From: Sacculina carcini
Lineage: Eukaryota; Arthropoda; Thecostraca; Sacculinidae
DNA length: 64,000 bases
Reading direction: 5' to 3'
NCBI GenBank assembly: GCA_916048095.2
Contig: OU696582.1
Coordinates: forward strand, 4,742,001-4,806,000
Below are positions 38,412 through 48,430 of the stretch, in pieces; positions within the stretch are counted from its first letter, which is position 1; every line of letters starts with the position of its first letter. The notes beneath the pieces are model-generated. The model worked only from the letters and a program-made list of their open reading frames with translations. It was not told the origin of the DNA and made no database searches. A program made the translations under genes and the position numbers.

Positions 38412-38932
38412 TGTGGTTTTATTGTGTTCAATCGATACTTGTTCTGTGTCTGACGATTCGGTCGCAGTAGATTCATGTATATCGTTTGCATTGTGAATTA
38501 CGAGCATGAGATGTCATTGTATAGTTCAATGTTATTACGCCAGTGGATGACTCATCGTAAGGCGGCGACAGTGTGTGAGAGCGGGGAGAGCGCCGTCTGA
38601 TGAACCTGAGTTCGTGTCGTTGCCATGGCGACAGCGGGCGCTTAGCAGGCGTTTGTGTGTCTGTGTGTGTGTTTGTGCAGTGGGCGAATTTTGATGACGA
38701 CTGAGCGAGACGGGGTTAGTGAGTGTGTTGGAGGGCTTGAGTGCGTTAGTGTGCTGTGCGTGGTGTTGGGAAGCTGCGAGTTGGTTTTAGTGTGCACTTT
38801 TCTTGGATATATTTGCTGTGTGCGTTGTGTTAGTGATTCTAATATTTTTCTGGCGACATTTATAATTGTTGTCTTGTAATTAATGTCTTGTTGATCCATA
38901 CGTGTCGTCAATATATATCATTCTCGACTACA
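38412..38932 (+). repeat. Element G 3' LTR
   Basis: 521 bp; see 5' LTR. Confidence 0.93.
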
Positions 38933-38937
38933 AATAT

Positions 38938-39679
38938 ATAAGCCAATATGACATGTTTCATTAATTACTTGCCACAGTCAATTCAGGCACGCTATTTAAT
39001 TCATCATTCACAACATGCTGCAGCTCATCAACATGTCGACAAAAACGTGTTTACACACTTCACGAATACAACATTGCGAAATACAAAGCCAATAACTGAG
39101 CATAAATGCAAGCATTGACAGACGCACAACAATAAATTTGATGATGACCAAATATCACATAGAACAGCGGTCCGAAACATGCGCTAATTATCCGCTCATG
39201 TATATTGCAAGTGTGTTTGTAAGTGTCGATTTGTCAATTGTAAGTGTCGCTAAGTGGGGAACTAAAGTTCGGATAGAAGGACAAATGCGTGTTTTTATCA
39301 ATCCGAACTCTTTCATTTTCGCTTATATCAACTTCCTGGCATTGAATTTGTTCGAACCACTGGATTCATAAGATTCCTCAGCGGTTCCAAGAAATCAATA
39401 AATTGACACGCTTTCACATGAGAATATTGAATAATCGATCTTAAAGCAAATCCATGGGCACTATTCATTCTATATCAACGATAATGACACGCACACATAT
39501 ACACCATACCACACCATATCACACATTACCACCATATCACACATTAACACCATATCACACATTAAAACCATATCACACATTAACACCATATCACCCATTA
39601 ACGCACAATTTGCACGCATCAACATTAGATATTATTGGATAAAATGATCAAATATTTAAAAAAGATTGAAACATTGAAT
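38938..39679. other. R3 body, middle part, with a minisatellite
   Basis: AT-rich and non-coding. Holds about five copies of an 18-bp unit (ACCATATCACACATTAAC) at 39505-39603. Confidence 0.7.
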
Positions 39680-39986
39680 TGTTATGAAAGATTAGCCTCA
39701 ACGATAGGCTTTATTCATCACAAAACACACATCTACTGAAACAAAAGAAAGTACAAATAGATATGTGAACCATAAAACGTTATATATACGGGATAATTGT
39801 AAGTACACAATTAAACAAAATGATCGCCCAAAATGTGCTATTTACAGAATATTTAACACACAAATATACCCGGAGATGTGCACGCAAAACACGATGGTGA
39901 AATACAAAATACGTTGTTGTTGTTATACAGAAAATACCCACTGCGCTGCCAGATGAACGCACAAAAATAGCCAAGATTTCATAACA
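39680..39986 (-). repeat. Element H 3' LTR
   Basis: TGTTATGAAAG ... TTTCATAACA, 307 bp. Confidence 0.9.
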
Positions 39987-39996
39987 ATCTCCCCCT

Positions 39997-41364
39997 CTAA
40001 AAATCGCAAACATAGTCTCCAAAACGACTGGGCGGTCTACGGACGCGACTCGACCTTCGGACAGTCTGAACCTCATCACCAGCTTCGACTCTACTTTCGT
40101 CGTTTGCTTCGCCACCAGTCTCACCCGAGTGTCTGGATGCCTGTGGTCCGGAAGGATCTGAGTTTGAAAAATCAGTATTCGCCGAAGTGGTAGGGCTCGA
40201 CGCGTCACCTCGAGTCGCCGGTTCATTCACAGCATCACTGGAGATAACAGTAGACTCACGATCAGTAGAAATATGTGATGGTGCCAAATGTCTTGTAGAT
40301 ACGGTCGTTTCGACACCTGCACGATTTCGAATATGAGCATAATGTGGGTTTGCCTGTATGAGTTCCACTTCTTCAACAAGCGGTTCATTTTTGCTTGCCC
40401 GTACGTGGCGCTTCAGAAGAACAGGACCTGGATGACAGAGCCAAGAAGGAACCGACGCACCTGAAGAAGAACGTCGTGTGAAGTTGAATAAACTTTCATG
40501 TGGAGTTGAATTGATAGATGTGCACAACAACGAGCGTATAGAATGCAGAACACCCGGCAAAACAGTCTGCCAGTGCTGTGTCTGAAGACCACGAGACTTC
40601 AGAGCCATCAAAACACTTTTCCATATGACTCCGTTAAAACGCTCAACCTGACCATTTCCTTGTGGATTATAGCTCGTTGTTCTGCTGCACGCTATTCCTT
40701 TTCTCATTAAGAAATCTTGAACCTCCCTGCTCATGAAATACGATCCTCTGTCGCTGTGTATGTATGCCGGCATACCAAAAATGGAGAATAGATGCGCAAG
40801 GCAGTCGATGACGGTAGCGGCAGTCATGTTCGAACAGGGATACACAAACGGAAAATGAGAATACTCGTCTATGATATTCAGAAAATAGCAATTCTTATCT
40901 GTGCTTGGTAAAAGTCCCTTGATGTCTATATTTAAACGTTCAAATGGTTGTGTTGCTTTAATTAGACTAGTCTTCTCAGGTTGATTAAATCTTGTTTTGA
41001 CTTCGGCACACACTTTGCATGACCGGATGACCTGTCGAACATCCTCTACAGAATATGGCAAATTCTTGATCCTGATGAAATGACACAGGCGGGTGACGCC
41101 AGGATGACATAAAGCTTCGAGGAGAGACCTCAACGCATCGGCACCACTGCAGGCTGCTCCACAATGAGGCCTGGAGAATATGTCAGGAGTTACATTCTCG
41201 TGACCTGGTCGGAAAACGATGTCGTAGTTGTAACAGGACAGCTCTAGACGCCAACGCAAAATTTTGTCGTTCTTTATCTTACTTCTATGTTGCTTGTCAA
41301 ACATGAAGCTCACAGATTTCTGATCAGTCCTTATGATGAAACGTCTTCCAGTTAGATAATGACG
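39997..41364 (-). pseudogene. pol: Element H RNase H end and integrase
   Basis: The end of a Gypsy-type RNase H (LRWRLELSCYNYDIVFRPGHEN) runs into integrase with HPGVTRLCHF ... CKVCAE, and DDE acids in LNIDIKGL, IHSDRGSYF and GNGQVERFN. The frame is intact from 41313. The TGA at its upstream edge replaces what is Trp (WQD) in element A. Confidence 0.85.
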
Positions 41365-42408
41365 TCAGTGAGGGACTGCTTCGATGATGGCCTGCGCTTC
41401 TTTTTCCACCGATGCGTATAATTTCTCGGGCCCTTGAAATGTTCTTGAAAAGAACGCTACAGGGCGTCCATTCTGGGCCAGTACAGCGGCGATCGCCACG
41501 TCGGACGCGTCAGTTTCCACGTCAAAAGGAAGTGTCTCATCAATCGCTTGCACTACTGAATTTTCTATTTCACCCTTGAGTTTTTCGAAAGCGATCTCAG
41601 CTTCCTTGGAGACTGGAAAGGTAGTGGTGCTGCTTAACGAGTGAACCTTCTGAGAGTAGTTGTGGATCCAATGCGAATAATACGCAAACAAACCCAATGT
41701 TCGATTCAGTGACTTTCTGTCCTTGGGTACAGATAATTCGCGTAGAGGACGAAGTCTCTCTGGATCTGGGCGTTTCTTGCCATCTTCCACCACATAGCCT
41801 AGAATACTGAGACACTTTGTCGAGAATGAGCATTTTTCATCGTTGTAGCTGATGTTTCTTCTTTTCGCCGCTGCCATGAATTTTTCAAGGTTTGAGTCAT
41901 GCTCTTCTTGAGTCATACCACATATGGTGACGTCATCCAAGTAGGCAAACGTCCCAGAGAGCTGTTCTTCCTGAATCAAGGAATCCATGATCCGTTGGAA
42001 GCAGGTGACGCCCTTCGTAACTCCGAATGGATTTCGAGTAAACTGATATAAACGGCCGCCAGCTTGAAACGCCGTATATGGCTTGTCTTCATTCTGAATC
42101 GGGATCTGATGATACGCACTCCTCAAGTCTATCGTGCTGAAAATTCGGTAACGCGCAATTTTGTCCACGGTATCGTCAATTCGTGGTAAAGGGTAGCTGT
42201 CGAGAAGCGTGAACTTGTTTACTGTCTGCGAATAATCAACAGCCATGCGCCATTTCTTCGTGCCATCTTTGACCACAACAATCTGTGCACGCCAAGGAGA
42301 ATTTGACGGTTCAATGACTCCTTCCTTCAACAGCCGCTGAGTCTCTTTCTCGATGAACAACCGATCTTGATGTGGTACCTCCTGGACTTGGTTGGAATCG
42401 GATGACAA
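41365..42408 (-). pseudogene. pol: Element H reverse transcriptase
   Basis: RT with WRMAVDYSQTVNKF, STIDLRSAYHQIPI, NPFGVTKGVTCFQ and the catalytic YLDDVTI, then the RNase H start ETDASDVAIAAVLAQ. Cut off from protease by a one-base frameshift near 42390 and from the rest of RNase H by a TGA. Confidence 0.85.
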
Positions 42409-43617
42409 TCTTCTGTCATGTTTTTTAAAAGTTCAGGTGGGTCCACTTTCATGGCACTGAATCCACAGACAACGAGAGGTGGCAGATCTCCTCCGTACTT
42501 CAAAACGACATTGTCATGCATCTGCTGAAAATCTTGACCCAGAATAATATGTGAACACAATTGAGGCAGGACTGTCAAACGCACCCTATCGTATTGTCGA
42601 CCATTAACTCTGATATTGACCAGACAGTGTCCAGACGTTCGCGTGGAGAACGAAGTTGAAGCCATGGAAACAGTACTGGGTGATGGCTGAACAGTTAGCG
42701 AGTGGCGTTTAACGAGACACGGATGAATGAAACTTTCCGAGCTACCACTATCTACGAGACCGTCAACCTCCTCGTTAGCAATGAAAACCTTCACAGCCGC
42801 CTTTGACAATGAGCTCGGAGTGGCTGCCGACATAGTAGATGCTATCATTTTGCCGACAGAATCCACGTCTGTATTTGCAGCAGCTGTTGTCGGCCTTCCA
42901 CGACACACTTTGGCAAAATGACCAGTTTTCTGACATTTATGACAGACAGCTTCTCGAGCAGGACACCTTGAGCGAGGGTGTCTTTGTAAACCACAAAAGA
43001 AACATTTCGCACTCACAGCACATGTAACAGCAGTGGTGTCATTATTTTCACAGAGTGAGTCGGCCGGGACACATGCCGCATGAGTTTCACCGTAGACAAC
43101 AGAGTTATTCCGAGCCGACTCTAGAGCTCGCGCTTGGTCAAACATGGTAGTCAGTTCCAATGTTGTATTCTCCAGGAGGCGCTGTCGTATAGCTGACGAC
43201 TGAAATCCAGCAATGAATGCGTCACGTATAGACTCTTCACAATATTTTGTTGAAGTGACGGCCTGGAAATTGCACTCTCTGCTGAGAACTTTGAGAGCCT
43301 GAAAATACTCGTCAAGAGACTCTCCCACCTGCTGACGCCGAGTGGCCAGTCGGTGACGGGCAAACACTTCGTTTGACGGTCTGACATACTGCGACTTGAG
43401 ACACTTGATAGCTTTTTCGTACGTATCACAGTCAGAAATAGTATCGTACACCTTTGAAGACACAAAATTGACTAGTAGTCCCAACTTGTTGGCGCTTCTT
43501 TGAGGAACGACTGTCAGAAAAAGCTCGAAAGTTTTGAACCAGTGTTTCCACTCTTGTTTCGCTGAAGACGAGGACGGGTCACAGTCCAACCTCTCTGGTT
43601 TGAAAAAGCGTTCCATC
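42390..43617 (-). CDS. gag: Element H gag and protease
   Basis: ATG at 43617 (MERFFKPERLDCD). Gag resembles element A in spacing (KQEWKHWFKTFELFL, YVRPSNEVFARHRLATRRQ). Two zinc knuckles (CFFCGLQRHPRSRC, CHKCQKTGHFAKVC). Protease VDSGSSESF. The frame runs on to 42327 in the wrong phase for RT. Confidence 0.85.
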
Positions 43618-43626
43618 TTATCGGAT

Positions 43627-43644
43627 TGTTTTGTGATGAATAAA
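43627..43644 (-). promoter_or_regulatory. Element H self-primer site next to 5' LTR
   Basis: Plus-strand TGTTTTGTGATGAATAAA is the exact reverse complement of 43676-43693 in the LTR. Same position as in element A (one base inside the LTR border), different sequence, complementarity kept over 18 bases. Confidence 0.7.
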
Positions 43645-43645
43645 T

Positions 43646-43952
43646 TGTTATGAAAGATTGGCCTCAACGATAGGCTTTATTCATCACAAAACACACATCT
43701 CCTGAAACAAAAGAAAGTACAAATAGATATGTGAACCATAAAACGTTATATATACAGGATAATTGTAAGTACACAATTAAACAAAATGATTGCCCAAAAT
43801 GTGCTATTTACAGAATATTAAACACACAAATATACCCGGAGATGTGCACGCAAAACACGATGGTGAAAGACAAAATATGTTGTTGTTGTTATACAGGAAA
43901 TACCCACAGCGCTGCCAGATGAACGCACAAAAATAGCCAAGATTTCATAACA
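43646..43952 (-). repeat. Element H 5' LTR
   Basis: 307 bp; pairs with 39680-39986. Confidence 0.9.
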
Positions 43953-44494
43953 CATATCTTCATTAATTCAACAAAATCAGGCTCAACGGAAGAGATATAT
44001 GAATGAGCATTTACTTACTTACCTTCCACTCCGAAAGGTGAAATTCTCCGGAATACACCAATCTAATAATACTTGAAGTAACCTTGCGGGAAACACTGCA
44101 CCACTGCTTTAAGTATGATAGAAGCAACAGCGAATGCAAACGCTCAATGCCACTACAATTGTGAACGCAATACTAACAGAAACGCGTCGAGCCAACTACG
44201 CTGCACTGAAAATATAATGCGCACAGCGCCACAAACACAATTATCACAGCGAACACACGTAAAATCGCAAGACGCGCAATGCCACAAACACGCGCAACGC
44301 TACACTGACAACGAACTGATAACTTGGTCAGCGATGCAGCGTCAGCGTTTCAATGGTTTGTAGCTGAGTCATTAACATCGGTTTGTAGCTGACTCATAGC
44401 AAGCTGTGATACCCAGGTAGCGTTAGGACGGACGGGCTGACGTAGCACCCCCCATGGGGAGGGGATGGAAAGGCCTTGTATCTAGGTGGCGTTG
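43953..44494. other. R3 body, right part
   Basis: Non-coding. Ends in the terminal repeat; contains short direct repeats around GTAGCTGAGTCATTA / GTAGCTGACTCATAG. Confidence 0.5.
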
Positions 44495-44579
44495 GGCCAA
44501 CCACGATCGAAAAAGGCCAAATTGGCCTTAAAAGGCCAAACATGGCAGCCCTGGCAGCAGGTGGACCGCCCTATATCAA

Positions 44580-44688
44580 ACAAACAGCAAACAAACGTAT
44601 ATTTACTATAGCGCCAGTAAAAACACGGGCGCGCATAACTTCAAGAGGAACAACAAAGCGTAAATACATATATACATATACATACATA
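44580..44688 (-). mobile_element. Very short L2-type 3' end
   Basis: Has the L2 terminus (CGTATATTTACTATAGCGCC) next to an AAC-rich tail and about 100 bp of 3' sequence only. Severe 5' truncation. Confidence 0.5.
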
Positions 44689-44991
44689 ACAACAACAACG
44701 ACAACAACAACGTGTATTTGCTATAGCGCCGGTAAAACACAAGCGCGAAAAACGGAAAACATCAATTGAGATAAAACGACAATTGTAAAGAATATGGGAG
44801 AAACGAGCAAGTAAAAGAAAGATAAGTCACAAAACAACCAAAATTGGTAAATAGCAAGCACAAACACAAAGGGCACAGTTCCAAAAAATCAAGTGGTATG
44901 TTCGAACAATAAACTCGACCGAGAATTATTACAGAGAACATTCACAATAGAATAAATAAAGCAGCAAGGAAGGAAAGGAAGCAGTAACTGT

Positions 44992-45692
44992 TGTGGCGCC
45001 TGTGCAAATGTAGGCCAAAAACATTTGCCCATACACGACAAACACACACTCTACCAGCGCTTCAGCGGTACGCGTCCCGGAGGTGTATGTCCCCTGCACA
45101 CAGACATACACCACGTACAAACACCAGCCAGCGCGCACCGACCCGGTACAGTGCCGCGTCCCGGAGGTGTATGTCCCCTGCACACAGACATACACCACGT
45201 ACAAACACCAGCCAACGCGCACCAACCCGGTAGAGTGTCGCGTCCCGGAGGTGTATGTCCCCTGCACACAGACATACACCACGTACAAACACCAGTCAGT
45301 GCGCACCAACCCTCTTCAGTGTCTGGGCCAACATCTGGTTCGCATCCGCCTGACCACATCCTCACCCAGGGATGCAGCAGCCATCGAGGGCAACATCTGG
45401 TCCACAGCCGTGCGCCCAGACCATATGTGACCCAGAACACCAGGCGACAACATACGCACATACACACACATTCTCAACCACACACGCCAGCGACGTATAA
45501 AACACCGTCACACACACTCTTCCACAACCAGTCCACAGAACCCACCCTGTTGCTGGCTCGCTCTGTTGTTTACCATTGCTCGTGTTTTGCTTCGCCACCG
45601 TAAGAACCGCCTCTGAACTGTGATCTCTTGTGAATATATATTGTGTTGTCGTCCCCCATTGTGTCGTTCGCCAGACCCGGGGGGTTGCAACA
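44992..45692 (+). mobile_element. Solo LTR inside LINE Z
   Basis: 701 bp, TGTGGCGCCTGTG ... GGTTGCAACA, flanked by the 4-bp TSD CTGT (44988-44991 and 45693-45696). Contains a TATA-like GTATAAAACA near 45494 and three tandem 84-bp units at 45071-45322. No internal region, so it is an LTR left by recombination. Confidence 0.75.
45071..45322 (+). repeat. Three tandem 84-bp units in the solo LTR
   Basis: Units start at 45071, 45155 and 45239. The first ~60 bp of each are identical and the last ~24 bp vary. 84 is a multiple of three, so the plus frame stays open over all units. Confidence 0.92.
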
Positions 45693-45851
45693 CTGTGCTC
45701 AAGACAGGGAAAAATAAGACAACGAGAATTGAAACAATCATGAAACGGAGAAATAGTTCAAACAATATCACAGAGAGGCGAAAGGAGAGAGAGAGTGAGA
45801 GACGGGATCAAATGAAATGTCAAAAAGGTACAGGCGAAGCCGACGGCGGAA

Positions 45852-47282
45852 TTACCAGAATGTAGAGGCACGGGTGATATGAGAGGGAAGAGAATTATAC
45901 AAGCGAGGGGCGTAAAAGAAGAACGATTTAGAGGACCAGGAAGATTCATTAGATGCACGAGGACAAGCGAGAGGAAGAGGGCGACGAGAGGAGTGTGAGT
46001 TAGTGGGAGACAAAAGATTAGCAAGATAAGAAGGTTGGTGAGGATCATGCAGAAGCTTGTAAATGAGACAGCAAAGGCGAAAATGAATTCGTGGGATGAT
46101 AGGAAGCCAGTGGAGTTGAAAAAGTAGGTGAGACGTGTGGCGAGAAAAGGTAGGATGAAAGACAAATCGACAAGATTGGTTGATCACACGCTGAAGGATT
46201 AAGAGATGAGAACCAGGAGCACTAAAGTAAAGCGAGTTGCAGTAGTTTAACCTGGGGAAAATGAGAGTATGAACAAGAGTGATGGCGGAATTTTTATCAA
46301 GATAGGGACGTATAGGGTAGAGAGAGCGCAGAATAAGACGACAAGTGCGGGCGACAGAAACGATATTGTCAAAGCAGGAGAGCGAAGAGACAAAGATAGA
46401 GCCGAGATTGCGAACAGCAGTTGAGATAGGAAATGGGAGAAGAGGAGGTGAAATACGAGGTGGATGGAGGACGTTGAACTCAGACTTAGTAGTATTCAAG
46501 TACAGCTGCCGAGAGGCGGCCCATGAGGAAATTTCAGAAAGTATATCAGAGAGAAAGGAGGGAGTATCAGGAGTGACAGGAATGAGGAATTGGATGTCAT
46601 CGGCATAGATTTTGAAAGTAATGGAATGTTTTCGAAGAACAGGGCAAAGAGAAGACATATAAAGATTAAATAATAGTGGGCCAAGGACGGAACCTTGGGG
46701 AACACCAGATCGAAGAGGGAAGTGAGCAGAGGTAGAGGAATTGATGTCAACTGAGTAAGTACGATCAGTGAGGTAAAATTTCAGAAGAGAAAGGGCGGAA
46801 GAAGATAGTCCCAAACAGGAAAGATCACGAATAATAATAGGGTGACTAACTAGATCAAAAGCCGAGGTCAGATCAAGTAATACCAAGAGGACAGATTGAC
46901 GGTAGGAGAAGTGTGAAAGGGTATCATTACACAAGGAAATAAGTACAGATTCAGTAGAGTGAGCAGAGCGGAAACCAGATTGACACGGGTCAAGGAATTT
47001 AGAGATGTAAGGAGAGAGTTGCAATGAAATAGCGGATTCAAGGAGTTTGGATGGAAGACTGAGGAGAGATATAGGACGGTAATTGGTGAGAGCAGCGGGA
47101 TCAAGAGTAGGTTTTCCTATAATGGGTCGAACAATAGCATGTTTGTCTGGCAAGAAAACACCATGCAGAAAAAAAGAGTTGATAAGGTGGAGAAGGTAAG
47201 GTACAAGAGAAGGAAGACACACAGAAATAGCTCGAAAATTAATTGAGTCCGAGGGAGAGTGTGACATCTTGATTGAACACAA
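45852..47282 (-). pseudogene. LINE Z reverse transcriptase
   Basis: Open for 476 codons: YRPISLLSLPSKLLESA, LLDLTSAFDLVSH, SGVPQGSVLGP, catalytic YADD (FKIYADDIQFL), then LNYCNSLYFSAPGSHL, RWLPI-like LHWLPIIPRIHFRLCC and FFFYAPRLYNSLPSH. The C-terminal tail shifts frame (continuing at 45758-45850 in another frame). Separated from its N-terminal part by element I and a frameshift. Confidence 0.85.
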
Positions 47283-47295
47283 AAGGTGGAGAATA

Positions 47296-47458
47296 TTGTA
47301 ATGTCGACAGAACGGTTACACTGTATTGGATGAACTTTGCATACACACACAATGGTATTCACAAACACTCGCAATATGACACCCGCACACCAAGACGTCT
47401 CGTGGGTGACTGACTTGGTCCAGTGTTTGACATGGGGCGCCATCTAACGCTCCTTACA
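47296..47458 (-). repeat. Element I 3' LTR
   Basis: 163 bp, TGTAATGTCGACA ... CGCTCCTTACA. Confidence 0.9.
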
Positions 47459-47467
47459 TCTCCCTTT

Positions 47468-48430
47468 CTACGGAGAGTATCTTCTCGGGGGACGGATGGC
47501 ACGACCTGCTCTTGAGACGATCGGCGGAGAGTCGTTTTGAGTCAACACCACCGGCGTCGCTGCTCGTGCTTCCAACAGTGTACCAGGACTCGTATCTTCA
47601 TTTGTTCCTGGGTCATGACTGACATTGTTTGGCGATGCTGTGGCGGTGTCAGCTGGTCTTATGAAGCCTTTGTTTCGGCGTAAACTCCGTCCGGATTCTG
47701 TTAGGACCTGATTTGACCTCGGGTGTTCGGTTGATCTGGAGACAACTCTGCCCCGCTGCCATGTATTGTTCTCTTGTCGGATGTATATGGGTTCTCCAGT
47801 ATTGAAATCGGGGCGGGTTGCTGCCGAGCGATTGTAATGTGTCGCCTGCTCGTCTTGCCGCTCCTGTAGTCTCGCTCGGTGTAAATCTCGGTCAATATTC
47901 TGGTTGCTCACGATGCCTGGAAGGACACCCCTCAGTCTTATGTTCATCAGGAGCTCGGCAGGGCTGGGTAGTTTCCTGTCGATCGGTGTCGCCCTCAGAT
48001 TTAAAAGAGCGAGCTGCAGGTCGTCTCCACTCTCATTCACCTTTGTCATTGTTTGCTTTAGCGTTTGTATTGTGCGTTCGATCAAGCCGTTCGACTGGGG
48101 GTAGTGTGGCGAGCTGCTGATGTGATGGATGTTCCATTCTTCCGTAAAGCGTGCGAACTCGTGCGAACTAAATTGTGGTCCGTTGTCGCTCACCATCTTC
48201 TCGGGAATTCCAAATTCCGCAAATGTCTGCTTAAGTGCATCTTTCACTGCAGTCGAGCTGCAGTACGAAGGCATTCGCCGTACAATTGGGAACTTCGAGT
48301 AGTAATCAACGATGGCTAGGTATTTCTTGCCACCCCAATCGAAAAGATCGGCTCCAACAACTTGCCAGGGTCGAGTTGGTACCTCATGTGGTAGTAACGG
48401 TTCCTTCCGTGGCGCCTTTGCGAATTTGTT
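47468..48430 (-). pseudogene. pol: Element I integrase core
   Basis: D in GADLFDW (about 48350), VSDNGPQF and SNGLIERTI give the DDE set; the C-terminal part is GVLPGIVSNQ ... IYIRQENNTWQRG. A TGA near 48432 follows CKSCPV and separates it from the zinc finger, in the same frame as RT. Confidence 0.8.

Larger units (their letters stand above)
34260..38932 (+). mobile_element. Element G: intact young LTR retrotransposon, founder-quality copy of the B/C/F/G lineage
   Basis: 4673 bp, TSD AATAT (34255-34259 and 38933-38937). The 521-bp LTRs (34260-34780, 38412-38932) look identical. Gag and pol frames are uninterrupted and overlap in a -1 relation. The primer site next to the LTR is complementary to the 5' end of tRNA-Ile. 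Purine-rich GAGATCAGGAGGTGA precedes the 3' LTR. Confidence 0.93.
39680..43952 (-). mobile_element. Element H: broken Gypsy-like LTR element, sister family of A
   Basis: LTRs 39680-39986 and 43646-43952, 307 bp each, with only a few differences. The polypurine tract AGAGGGGGAGAT (minus) is next to the 3' LTR. Same gag-pol layout as element A. No matching TSD (flanks TGAAT and CATAT). Pol is broken by a frameshift near 42390 and an in-frame TGA near 41365. Confidence 0.88.
33976..44494. mobile_element. R3: non-autonomous hAT-like element with 8-bp TSD
   Basis: Ends CAATGCCACCTAGATACAAG (left) and CAACGCCACCTAGATACAAG (right, inverted), both followed by GCC: 23-bp terminal inverted repeats with one mismatch. 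Flanked by the direct 8-bp repeat GGCCAACC (33968-33975 and 44495-44502). An 8-bp TSD with CA-starting ends suits the hAT superfamily. Own sequence after removing G and H is about 1.5 kb, with no transposase. Confidence 0.75.

Noticed and set aside
39505-39603. CRISPR-like array
   Set aside because: Units are contiguous with no spacers, and the DNA is eukaryotic.
45014-45430. Host secreted protein with three 28-residue Cys repeats
   Set aside because: The frame lies wholly inside a TSD-bracketed solo LTR in a LINE, so a host exon is unlikely.
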